NCBI GenBank assembly: GCA_003952965.2
Contig: CM025851.1
Location: 2,319,307 to 2,383,306 of the forward strand
Length of the DNA: 64,000 bases
From: Morella rubra
Lineage: Eukaryota; Streptophyta; Magnoliopsida; Fagales; Myricaceae
Reading direction: 5' to 3'
The notes beneath the pieces were generated by a model. The model did not search any database, was not told the DNA's origin, and saw nothing but the letters and a program-made list of their open reading frames with translations. The translations under genes were made by a program, and so were the position numbers. Positions 30,118-43,500 of the stretch are shown piece after piece. Within the stretch, counting starts at the first letter, position 1. Each line of letters opens with the position of its first letter.

Positions 30118-31343
30118 ACCCCAAAATTTGCTCAAACGGCAGTAAAAAGTTTGTCGTTCCGTAATGCCTCGTATTGGTATTAATAAAGTCATCACTCTCA
30201 TGTAAAGCATCTGTTTATCTATTTCAACAAACAACTAAAGCACTGCGAGTATAATTTGTCATGCTATTCGACTTGGTGGTGTTTACTTCTTAAACATTGT
30301 CGTTCTAAAGTTTTGATTTAATAAAATAATTAAAAAATAATCTCTTTCTCATAGTTAGATGGTCTCTTTTTATTACAATAAATATAAAAAAATTTATTCA
30401 AATTATCTCTCTTTTCATTCTTTCTTAAATATATATAAACAAAATATATTTTTTCACCTACCTATAATAAGCTAAAATTTTGATATGCAAACACCATCTT
30501 TTTATAGGAATGCGAATAAGAAGTAATTGAGTATTGCACAAGCATGAGTTTTTGAATTTGAACCAAGTTTTTTATGGATGAAACATATATCATTTTTCAT
30601 TGTTTTTTTTTTCCAACTATTATGATATTTTGTAGTAATATATTAGAAAACATAATATATTTTTTTTTCCATGAACAATAGGTTAAATATCATTTTAAGC
30701 CTTTAAGCTATAAATTTCGTAATATTGAATTATAAAATTATCAAAATTCACTGATAATAGTTAGATCTAACTGTCAATATTGTATCACGTAACTTATTCT
30801 CTTATATATAAATTATGAGATTTTACTGGATGATAGCTATTAATGTATTTTGATAGTTTAAAAACTAAATTCAATCCAGTAAAATAATATTTAAATACTA
30901 GTTGGGGAGAAGATTTTGCTAATATATTATAGCTTTAGATTTCTCTTTTCTCTTAGTGTTTGGGCTAAAAAATGGCAAAAGGCTTATAATATAAATGAAT
31001 AACTACAAATATATATAATAATTATAAAAATCTAATATCATAGAAATTGTTAAACACAAATATAAAAGTAGATGTAATAACACTGATAAAAATGCAGGGA
31101 CAACTGTAGAAGCATCTAGGAGGCCAGCGTCAGCGGGCCACCCATCTAAACGGCAACTTCGTCATCTGGACCTGTTTGAAAAGGCGAGTGCAAGTTAATC
31201 CCACATCAGTCCCACTCCTACTCAGCCCTAGATGTGGACCCCCTTAATCCTCCTCATGCCTGCTCTTAAAACTTAAAAGTAAGAAACTATAGCTCATGCC
31301 AGCTAATAAACCTCATAAAACTACGCCTATACGTACAGCTAAT
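30118..31343. other. AT-rich intergenic region
   Basis: AT-rich DNA with a weak inverted-repeat element at about 30682-30903. From about 31080 it becomes more balanced toward the promoter of the large downstream gene. No reading frame is supported. Confidence 0.6.
30682..30903. mobile_element. Candidate degenerate MITE
   Basis: The left end reads TTAAATATCATTTTAAG. The reverse complement of the right end reads TTAAATATTATTTTACTGG, followed by further partial matches such as ACTATCAAAAT-like blocks. About 220 bp in total, AT-rich, no coding capacity. Arms are well below perfect identity. Confidence 0.4.
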
Positions 31344-31378
31344 ACACACTCTCTCTCTCCCTCCCTCTCTCTCTCTCG
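31344..31378. repeat. (CT)n-rich leader tract
   Basis: A CT/CCCT-rich stretch in the probable 5' leader of the large ARM-like gene. Confidence 0.7.
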
Positions 31379-31543
31379 GAATTTCTTTCAGTTTCACACG
31401 ACGAACAGTTCACATTTCACAATTCAATTTTGTTTCAAATGTAGAGCAAAACACGCAGGAGACGAGAACAGCTTTACTTTTATTGGTAGCAATTATAAGT
31501 TCACCGCCGGATTCACTAGATTCCGATGCACTCCTACGAATCC

Positions 31544-34500
31544 ATGTCTTCGAGCTTCAGCCCCTCGCGGAGCCCGGGGAGCTCTCGGCTACAGACTGGC
31601 GGTGTTGGCGGTGTCTCGCGCCTGAGATCCTCGTCGCTAAAGAAGCCGCCGGAGCCACTGCACCGAGCTGTCGCCGATTGCCTGTCCTCGTCTTCGTCGT
31701 CAGCTTGTTCCGCCTCCACGGCTGCTACCCCGCACCATGGGGGCCCCTCGGCCGTGGTCGTCTCCGAAGCTTCGAGGACTCTCCGGGTTCGTATGTTTTT
31801 TTTTTGGGATTTGGGTGCGGGGGTTGTATGGGATTTTGTAATGTTTGGTTTTGGTATTGGAATCTGAGTCTTGATGTGCTTTTCTGTGGGAATTTGATTC
31901 TTAATTGTTTGGCTAGTGGGCTTGACTGTGTGCTGGTTGGTTGCTGAGAAAAGGAAAGGCGAGAAAATGTTTGCGTCTCTTGTTGTGTATATGTTTTGTT
32001 TTGAAACTGTGGAAAGCTCAGCTAAGATGAGCTAAATTAGCGTTGGCTCCTCGAATGCACTAAAAGAGTAACACTTAATGCTAAGTTAGCTCCATACATT
32101 TTCTATACTAATACTACCAAGCAGAAAATTAGTGCTGAAACTGTGCTCAAAATTTGGTGGGTGTATTTCACGTAGTGTTCGAAATTTGAATGCCTGTGTA
32201 GTTGCTTCTTAATTACGCGTGATCGAGTCTCTTTCTGGGATTATCAGCTGCTGTAATTTTTTGAAATCTCGTATGACATTGTTTTCCTTCTTCTTTTTTC
32301 TTTTCCCTAAGCGCATGATATTGTCTTTCATTGGGGTCAGTTAGGACAGAAGTCTGCTACCCTGTTTTGAAAATGTTGTCGTCGTTAGCACTTGACTACT
32401 ATGGATGGTTGAATTAACTCGATATGGTCTGGTTGTAAAGCAAATGTATACCCTAATTGAAAGCAGTAATCACGTTTCTGGTGATTGAAGTGAATTGATT
32501 AGAGTTTCACAGCTTGAGTTAGTACATTTGTCTTGGCCTGAAGCAGGGGTCAATGTGTTGACAACTGTGGGTGGTGTAGCTCATTGACCCCAGGACCTAT
32601 TTGGTTTTAGAATTCATTTATGTGTATCATGACATCTTCGTATTGAATAGATTTTCATGGATACTATTTGTAAATGCTCAAAGGTTGAATGTAATAATGG
32701 CAGGACTATCTGGCAGCTCCTTCAACAACTGACATGGCTTATAGTGTAATTCTAGAACATACAATTGCAGAGAGGGAGCGCAGGTAACTTTAGTAGCTTT
32801 AATTTTTGGGGATTTTGCAATACTCATATTTATCTATTCATCAATCTGCTACATTTGCTGATGTGTCTGCATCAGCTCCCTCACTGTCACCTGTAGTCAT
32901 GAAGTGAAAGTCCTTATTTTGGTCAGTATACGTTGGTGCCTCACTTATATGGATTAAGATGTGTCTTTGCGATAGAATGCGACATGCACCAATGATGAAT
33001 GGAACTCAACTAAACAATGATATTGTAAAGCAGCTTATGTGAAAGAAACAAGTTCTGCCATCCCGTTTCTTGCTATATAGCTTATTGTTATGGCGCAAAC
33101 TAAGATCTTTTATCAAATGGTTCACGCTATTCAACATGTATGACGTGATAGGACGGTTTCCTATACGATTCCGATGTTTCTAGGACACATAGGACCTTAG
33201 TCAAACTAGTATAATTGGGATAGCAATAGAAAATCATTGTCAGGTAGATATCTTGCAGTAAAGAGATTCTCAAATGTACCAACAGATACGTGTTTTGATA
33301 AAATTCATTACATGATACCATTTGGTATGACCCTGAATATGTAACTCACATCTGTGGAAATGAATCATCTATCCATTACGGTCTTTCAAGTTAAGAATCT
33401 GCCCTGAGCTAAATCTTCCTAACTATTTTTAGCATTGCCTGTGCCGCCGGGGGGCGGGGGGAGGTTTGAAACCTCAGTTTCTTGCTTCCACTATTTTGTA
33501 CCCAAGGTTATCAACATACATGAATATGACATGTTTTGGTAGATATATGGTTGAAGCCTTAGTAGCATGATAATGATAACAAATAGGGGAGCAAAAGATG
33601 TGGGGGAGGGGTTTGACTTGGGGAAGATGGAATGTTTGTGAGTTTAGTTTATGAACTCGTTAGTAATGCAAAGAACTTTTCAAGGGAGGCAGAGAAGAAG
33701 AAGAAAAGCAGAAGTAAAAGAGAGGGAAAGAAAACATGCCTTCAACTTGACACCTCATATTTAGATTCTGTAATGTATAAGGGAGAGATCTATATTATGG
33801 GGTAAGGAGAGACTGAAAATTTAACAGTTTAATCTTTTGAGCTAAAGAAATCGGACACTCATTTTGGGATAGAAGACAAGAGTAAGGCCTCCTTTTTGAG
33901 GTGGATGAGTATAAATAACTGTATGCATGCAATGCTCACCAAAAATTGTAGTTCATGTATCTTGTTTGGTTCTATAATGTATTCAATGCTTAAGTTTCAT
34001 TGCTTTTGGTTTAAACATGATATGTTGGTTAATGTCTGTTACTACATTCTCCTTCAACTTATATGTGTTTCTTATTTTTCTCCACCAGCCCGGCTGTAGT
34101 TGCAAGGTGCGTGGCACTTTTGAAACGCCATCTTCTACGGTATGTTCTTCGGACCATCTGGTTTTCAATTTATGCCTCACAGTTGATGTGTGGACCATCG
34201 TTGATCTTCTAGCAATGGTCATTTTCTAAATTGCTAGTTCTTTAGCCAAATTGTCAATTTGCCCTTTCAGTTTCGTCTCTTTCTGAAGAAAAAGAAAAAG
34301 TTGGTGGATTCACTTGTTGAATTATTTTTCAGTTGATTCAACTTGATATGGATTTTAAGAAACCTCCTTTGGGGGACTACCTGATATTTTTGTGTTAGTG
34401 GTGCTTACTGCTCTATGCTAAGATCCGTATGTGTGAAGATTATCTGCCACCGGAATACCTTTTGAAAAAAAGCCATTTTGGTAGGTTGCTCTTTTCATTT

Positions 34501-37500
34501 TTGGAGTTTAAAGTTCCTTCTATTTTGTACAGATACAAACCAAGTGAGGAGACATTACTGCAAATAGATCGGTTTTGTTTGAACACAATTGATGAGTGTG
34601 ATACTAGTCCAAACCGAAGATTGTCACAATGTTCACGATCTTTAGATCAGCAAGCAGGTGCATCGATTGCATCCACAAATGTATCTCCTTTGCCTGTATC
34701 TAGTTTTGCTTCAGGGGCACTTGTGAAGTCATTGAATTATGTGCGTTCCCTAGTGTCTCAATATATCCCAAAACGGTCTTTCCATCCAGCTGCCTTTGCT
34801 GGAGCACCCCCTACATCAAGACAGTCACTTCCAACACTGTCATCTTTGTTGAGTAGATCCTTCAATTCGCAATTAAGCCCTGCAACTGTTGGAGAATCTT
34901 CAGAGAAGAAAGACGCCACTTCTAAATCTGTTTCAAGCTTATCAATCAGTGAAAAAGTTGATGAATTAGTAGATCATGAGTGCATTGCAGATGATGTTCT
35001 AAAGTGGCGTTGGCTTGGGGGCCATCGTTCATCATCTTTGCCTGCTGAAAGGTAATGGATGTTTACATATGTGCTAAGTTTAATTTAGCTATTTATCTTC
35101 TTTCTTCTATTTCACCAATAAGTGACTTGAGAACTCGACATGTTCTTTTATACAGTGATCGTTCTGTGAAACCTCATTATATGAGTGCACATAATTTCCT
35201 AGAAGTTGGGGCAGCAGCTTTACTTGTGGGAGACATGGAAGCTAAAATGAAGGGCCAACCGTGGAAATTTTTTGGAACCGCAGATTTGCCTTATCTTGAT
35301 CAGCTATTGCAGCCTTCACCAGTAACTACAATTTCCAATTCGGTCCACGCCCGGCCCCACTTGAGAGCAATAACAGCATCTAAACGCACTAAGCCAGGCC
35401 CTCGTCAAATTTGGCATGTTCTTCTTTCTCAAAATATTGCTTTGACATGTTTAGTGTTCCCAATTATTGTTATTTTTTCACATCTTTTTGGATATAGATC
35501 CATTGAACATTGTATATTAGTATCTACAAAGTTAATATGTGCTACTTTACTTGACCAATTTGAGACTTGAGAGTAGAGTGTTGTCGGCTGAATTGGGGTT
35601 TAAAGTCTGACTGACCAGCACTGATTAGGTGTGACATCCGCCTTGCAGGAAGCAAAGGCAAACTCTAGTTACATCTAGTTATGGTTTTTGGATGATGCCA
35701 TCCAAATCTGACCCAGGTCAGGTGTTAAGACTTTTGACATTGGAAAAACCTGTCTAGTCAAGGTAACTTATCAAAAAAGAGAATCAAAGAAAATCATCGC
35801 GCAGCTCGGTTCCTTTGAAGTGTGGACTCTCCTTAGAAATAGGGTTTCCTACTGGTTTGGCATAGTCACCTTGATGTGCTGGGCACCACTCAAACACGAG
35901 TGAGATACTTGTTTGTGCATGCCCATAAATTCGTAAATTTTAATTGTGGGCGCACTCGGACCGTTTTTAGACATGAGGTTACTCAACGAGACTCCCAAGG
36001 GAAGAAGGGGGCGTTTAAACCTCATCCAAGTTATAATCTTGAATGAAAAACATCTAAGACAGACAGAAACATAGAGAGACAGAGACAGAGAGAAGTCTTC
36101 GATTTTGAACTTCACCCTTTATTCCCTAACAAAGGGGCACATGCTAATTGATATTATGTATATCAGGCATATATTATGTGTTGTGTATATAAATGTTGGG
36201 GGTAATGTCATAGTACGACCCCTAATTATAAGCTAAAATCAATCTTGCTCTCCAAAGTTTCAAAACGGCGATTTACACTCCTTATGTTTGCAACATGATC
36301 AATTTTTGCCCTCTATTTGAAATGACGGTTAAATCACATATAAAATGATTGAAATGCCCTTCCAATGCAAAAATTACTAAAAAATTTAAAAAATTCATAA
36401 AAAAAAAGATATATAAAAAAATACATTTTTTAAATAAAAATATTGAAACTCTATTTCAGTATTCTATATATTTTTAATTTATTTCTTGAATTTATTTATT
36501 TTAAAATTTTGTCTTGGGTGGCATTTTGGTTATTTTGCATGTTTTTCAATCTGACTTAACGCTCAAGTCAAATGGAGGGCGAGAATTGATCATATTCAAA
36601 ATATAAGGGGAGCAAATTGCTGTTTTGAAACTTAGGGGGGCAAGATTGTTTTTGGCCTATAATTAGAGGGTGTACTATGAAATTACCCCTAAATGTTTTG
36701 TTTTTGTATCAGTGTTCGTGCCTTTTACCTTGGTTCTCCTCATTGGCGTACATTGTTGAGAATTTTTTGTGTGCATATGGTATTGAAGCTGTGTTTGTGA
36801 GCAAAATAATGTACCTACAGATATAATATGAAGACATTATGTTTATAATTGCTTGTTTCTAAGTTAAACCTATAATTTGTGGAAGTGAAGCTGTTTTGTG
36901 GAAGGTTAATTAGAAGGTTTGATCATCTGACATATATTCTGAGTTATCCCACTTCACAATTTTTCAGGGAGGATTCTTCTGCATGCACATTCCGGCCGAA
37001 GGCTCGACCACTTTTCCAGTATCGCCATTATAGGTACAAAATGAGATTACTCAGTTGTGGTTATCAGCATAACTACTTGGCTTTGCTAGCAACTGTTTTT
37101 TTTTTGTTTCTCTGAGTAGCTCTATTTCTTCCAATAATTTTACTCATATTCATTATTATTGGTGCTTTCAAAATATTCCTATTATTGTTATGGATTTATG
37201 TGCTTGTTGAGGATGAAGCTCTGGCTATTGCTTATATTCCTTACTTCCACTTCAAGCTTTTGCACAATTGCAGTTGATGGATGACTTGGCATAATTTTTG
37301 TGTTCTGAAAACTGAGTAGCTTTTTATTTCTTTGAACTTTTACTTTGTGATATTAATAATCTTTTGACTCAACCTTTGCGATTGAACCCTGCTGAGGTAT
37401 GTGATGTGATTGCGGCAGTTTGCTCAGAGACATCTTCAACAAATGCTAATCTCATGACAGTATCATCCAAATTAAGTACTCATGGTGGAAAGCCGTCAAT

Positions 37501-40500
37501 GGATGTGGCTGTGAGCGTCCTTGTCAAACTTGTTATTGACATGTATGTTATTATGCATTTATTGGCCACTGTTATTCACTTTGTTTTTTTATGTTTAACC
37601 TCTTTCTATGTGTGCGCTTGGGTATTCCAGCCCTTACTAGTTAAACCGGATCCACCTTCCTATGTATATGCTGTGTATATCTACAAAGGCTGGCCAATCC
37701 TCATCTGTATGCACAATATAGAGAGGGAGACCTGATTTTGTGAAGCTTATTTCTTGACATTGTCAGATTATTGGACACCTGTTCTCTCAATGCTTTTTTT
37801 GATATGATTTTATGCACTCCACTGTTGGGATGGCTTTGAGTGTCAAACTTGGTGCTTTTAGGTCTGCAGACGTCTTGTTTTTGCACATAAAATTTGAAAT
37901 TGCAGTTGATGGATGACTTGGCATAATTTTTGTCTTGTTGACTGAATTTTTAGTGAAAACTGTTTGCTTCTTATGTGTAGCTGAACAGGAATTTTAGATC
38001 ATCAGTCTTAATGAACTTTTACTTTGTGATATTACTCCCTCTGTCTTATAATCTTTTGATGTGGGTCAGTGAACAACAACCTTTGCGATTGAACCCTGCT
38101 GAGGTATGTGATGTGATTGCGGCAGTTTGCTCAGAGACATCTTCAACAAATGCTAATCTCATGACAGTATCATCCAAATTAAGTACTCATGGTGGAAAGC
38201 CGTCAATGGATGTGGCTGTGAGCGTCCTTGTCAAACTTGTTATTGACATGTATGTTATTATGCATTTATTGGCCACTGTTATTCACTTTGTTTTTTTATG
38301 TTTAACCTCTTTCTATGTGTGCGCTTGGGTATTCCAGCCCTTACTAGTTAAACCGGATCCACCTTCCTATGTATATGCTGTGTATATCTACAAAGGCTGG
38401 CCAATCCTCATCTGTATGCACAATATAGAGAGGGAGACCTGATTTTGTGAAGCTTATTTCTTGACATTGTCAGATTATTGGACACCTGTTCTCTCAATGC
38501 TTTTTTTGATATGATTTTATGCACTCCACTGTTGGGATGGCTTTGAGTGTCAAACTTGGTGCTTTTAGGTCTGCAGACGTCTTGTTTTGCAAAGAATGTC
38601 CAACGATTCTTTTTTGTCTTTTTATGTTTGAGCAAGAATATCCAGTTCTGAGTACTTCTTTGCCTATATCTTTGTGCATGGATGACTCTGGTACATTGGA
38701 TGTGTTATTTTTATGTTTTCATCCTTGACTGATTCCTGACGTAGAAATTAGCAGGATCTGATGTTTCATGCAAAATTGTCTTTAATAGTAATGCAATTGC
38801 CCTGTAATTATCTCTAGTCAAAATCTTATGCCACAGAATTCTTGTCTGTCTATGGCTGTAGTATGATCTAGATGACTAAGTACCCAAACATTATATTTAC
38901 TGAGTCAAGAACTTTTGAATAAATAGAAGCAATTACCATACTTTTCAAGATCTTTGAAGGTTGAGTGAACTTTTCCACCATCTGCCTATTGATGTTGTCC
39001 ATCAGTTCACGAGTTTTGTTTTGTTCTTGCTGTCATACAGTTTTGTAGGTTGATCACTGTAAAAGGTTGTTGACAAAATTTGTTTTGTAGGTATGTTTTA
39101 GATTCTGGGACAGCTGCTCCTCTAACTCTGTCTATGGTTGAGGTGATGCATCAACAGAATCTTGTTGAGGATGATTTCTTCTTGTTGTTTGCATGATTAT
39201 TAATATGTAACTTTTGGAACAGGAAATGCTTAGTTCTCCCAAAGCAGCTTGCCGGGCTCGTGCTTTTGATTTAATTCTGAACCTTGGTGTTCATGCTCAT
39301 TTATTAGAGCCAATTATAACTGACAGTGCTTCCACAATAGAAGAAGAATATTCTCAAGAGTCTTATTTTGGTGATGAAGCTCCCCCTACTATCCCTGGAA
39401 TGAGGAAAGCAGCTTCTGTTAAGAAGTTGGGCACTTCCTCAGCTATTGATAATTTTGAGTCTTGGATTTTAAACATTTTATTTGAGATCCTACTTCTTCT
39501 TATTCAGGTATATTTCCTCTGGCATCACGAACATGCACACTGCAAGGGTAGACATAAGTTTTTTAATAATATAACATCATCCTACCTACTTTTGTGGTAG
39601 GGATTATGCTTAGTTTCATTATTTTTATCTTTAGAATGAATTGATCTTTCTTTAGACCTAACAATTAGACGGGCAGATGAATTCATTGTCGCATTTGATC
39701 ATCTATTTTTTTCTTCAATACTGCAGCGCAATATGTATCAAGAAATCAAATTACAAGCTATGTTACTTGATTTTGTAGTTATAGTAGTTTTGTGAATGGG
39801 GATCTTTGTGCTTTTAAAACTTGTTTGACTCTAGCACTTGTGCTTTGAGACAATTCTGATCACATGAATATATGGGAAAAGTTTAGAGAATAATTTGACT
39901 TAGGTGATTACAGTAAAAGAGAAGAGATTGTAACCATTTAAGTAAATATTAAAAGATATTTAAGCTAAGCCGTGATGTTTTCCTTATCTGTTCTTTGCTA
40001 GATTTGGCATTTTTCTTGTTCTTACAAATTTCCACTGACTTGTACGCTTGATGCTGTTTCACAGACACAAGAGAATGAAGAGTCTGTCTGGGCATCTGCC
40101 CTGAGCTGTTTACTTTATTTCGTCTGTGATAGAGGGAAAATCTTGAAAAACCGACTAAATGGCCTTGACATAAGGGTGAGTTTGTTTCCTCCCTAGTTGC
40201 TTATATGGTAACTTTGGGGAGATGAAATTTACTGTTTGCATTGCTCTAACTGTGAGATTATTTTCATACTGTTTGTTCTCTGTAGGGATAATACAAGATA
40301 ACTTCTATCTTCTCTTTATTATTTTGCGACTATTGTTTCATTCAGAAGCTTAAGGTGGTGTATCAACCATCAACTTATTACCTTGAATCAACAAAGATTA
40401 ACAGTCTAAACCTGTACAAGCCTTACTTAAGTTCAGCTTGCTAAATTCGTGTATTGAAAAATGGGCCCTGTTATGCTAGCTGCGCTTAAGAAGGCTGGGC

Positions 40501-43500
40501 AATTTGCTGGAAAATTAATCTGCCAAAGTGTTTTTTATCGACGAACTTGTAAAGCTTATGGGTACTATTTTGTTTTCCACTTTGTATTCTAACCACAATT
40601 TCTGCAGTTGATCTCCCCCTTTAGGCTTTAATTGAACTTTCTTGTTATTTTAGAAGGTATGAAGCTCTTGTGTCCGTTGAGTTTATGTCCTGTTTGTGCA
40701 ATTCGAAACCAAAGTCTCCATGTAGCTTTTTCAATTTGTCTGCTCTATTAGCCATCACAATGTGCCTTATTGAATATCTTTTGAGTCTAAGGTTTGATTG
40801 AGCATTTCTGTCTCTGTTTTCAGGTAATTAAAGTACTTCTAGAAACTAGCAGGAAGAATTCTTGGGCAGAATTAGTACATTGCAAGCTCATTTCCATTTT
40901 AACAAACATGTTTTATGCTATGCCCGATGAACCTACTGAGGCGGATCCAAGCTCTCGAGCTTTTCTGATGGACCAGGTTGATCTGATTGGAGGAATTGAG
41001 TTTATTTTTCTTGAGGTATGCAAATAATCTTTTATGGATTTGGAATCATTAGTAAGATACGCTTCCTGATAGGCAGATAGAGATAGAAATGAACTGGTCC
41101 CATCAGCCTTTGTTGTTTAGTTTTGATAGTGGTGTATTTTTGCTATTTTGGTGATACCCAGTATGTGTTCCAAGCTTGGAAGAATATGTGCCAAGTTGTG
41201 TTCCCCTTATGTTCCCTTATGTTCAAAGTAGGTCTGGTTTGATGAATTATCATTGTCTGTTTCAATAATTCTTACAGAAAAATAAACACTGCAATAAATG
41301 GAAGAGTCCTAAATGATAGCTAGAAGGATATGTGCATACTCAGAAGTTTTCTTCCTACCAAACACCCACAATTGACTAATAATTAGTTGATTGTTTCTTA
41401 AATTTGATTTAGGGCGCTGATTTAGTAAACTTCTGAATGTTTCGTTGCGTCAATTCAATGTGTCTTAGTTATTGCACATGATTTACTTCCAGTGTCCTTT
41501 TTCTTAAAGGATTAAAGAATGAAGTGTATAATGCTTCAATTTGTGATAATTTTCCATATTTTCTGCCACTTTGTGAGAGTTTATCAACATTTATTTTTCT
41601 CTTTTACTGCTAACGCTAATATAAATTCATCAGTTTATTTACCTATAATCTTTCTCAATGCAGTATTCCCTCGCAAACTCAAGGGAAGAAAGGCGTAATC
41701 TATATTTAGTGCTCTTTGACTATGCTTTGGACCAAATAAATGATACATGTGGAGCTACGGGAGTCAGCGAATATAACCATGATGAGATACAACCTCTTGC
41801 TGTCCTGCTCACTCTTGCCAATGCACCTGAAGCATTCTATATGTCTGTTAAGCTAGGGGTGGAGGGCATTGGGGAGATTTTGAGAAGATCAATTTCTTCT
41901 ATGCTGGCTAAGTTTCCGAACAGTCAACGATTAAATACGGTAGTGTCTCAATAATGTGTGAAGTGAGTTGGTCTTTTTCTGGCTATGTGTGATGTTCTTA
42001 TTGGAATTAGTGAAAGATCAGTTTTTTGAGATTTTAAATGGTTTGAGTAGTATCACTTATGTTGATTGATTTGAAAATGGTACCCACATCTATCACTGCC
42101 AGTTTAGAAAGTGATTCTATACGGTGATCATTTTTTATGTACTAGATACAACTGGAATATGGGCATCGGGTGTACTAAGTTTACCTCTTACCTCGATCCT
42201 GTTGCAATTTTTTTTTTCTAGTCCACTCAGTGTATAATGAGATCAAAACTTGACTGGATTAGGTATCCACCCCATGAGAGCCTCTTTGTAAGAATTGGTG
42301 GGCTTTGATCATGCATATTATTTATCCCACTGTTAAGTTGCCTTTCTGTTTGGTCATAATTCTTTGATTAGAGAGGTTTGAACCTAAGGCCCTATCCTCA
42401 TCCAGATTCCAAATACTCGCGACCTGGGCCAAGTTCCAGGGAATTTCGATTTGCTCCTATATCTTTCAGATGTCATATCCATCTGTCAGACGTGACATCG
42501 AAATGTGAGATAGAGAGAGAGGAGCTTCTTACACTAGTATGTTTCACTCTTTTCTGGCTTTGTCGTCTTTATTGCTTTTCTATCTCCTTGTTGGTTTTGT
42601 CCTATGTACTTTTTCATTAGTAATTATGGACTTGCTGATATATCATCTCTCCAGCTTCTTTTGAACGCATAATTCAGATTTAGTTTCTATGTTGAAATCT
42701 ATTCCTAATTGCCATTCTTGCATTTAAAGTTGCTGCTGTCTGAAGTTCATGCTGTTCAATGCAGCTCTTGGAGATTGCGGCAGAGAAAATTGATACAATA
42801 ATATGTTCATTCACTCATTTAGACAAAGAGTTCTCCCATATGATACAAATAACCAAATCATACAAGTTTTTGGAAAGCATTGAAGACACAGTTCCTAGAA
42901 ATGGTGTTGGCATGAAAGTGAAGCTCTCATGGGCCAGTTTACATTCCCTTCTTCATTCGGAAAGAATTGCATACCGACGGAATGGTTACATCTGGTTAGG
43001 TGATCTGCTTATTGAAGAAATAAGTGAGAAAAACGATGCAAATATCTGGTCTAACATTAAAAAATTGCAGCAGCAAATTGCCCATGGTGGTCTTCATGAT
43101 TCTTCTGCTGCTTCAGATGTTCCTTTGGCCATTTGGCTTCTGTGTGGACTTTTGAAGTCAAAGCACAACTTCATAAGATGGGGCTTCCTATATGTACTGG
43201 AGAGGCTTCTCATGCGATGCAAATTTTTGTTAGATGAGAATGAAATGCAGCACCCAAGTAGCAGTGAGCTTGGGCATGTAGACAAAGATGGTCGTCTCGA
43301 GAAAGCTAATGCAGTAATAGACATAATGAGTAGTGCTTTGTCCTTGGTGTTCCAGATAAATGAAACCGACCGCATCAATATCTTGAAGGTAATTGCTCGG
43401 AAAACATGCATCGCATCATGGCTGATCCCCAGATTATAGACTCGTATAGAAGCAGGATTGATGTGACCTATCTAAGTTATTTTTATAGCAGGCCTCTTCT

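Noticed and set aside
33450-33470. G/C-rich tract as a possible G-quadruplex or promoter island
   Set aside because: Short isolated G runs within an intron and no other signal of function.
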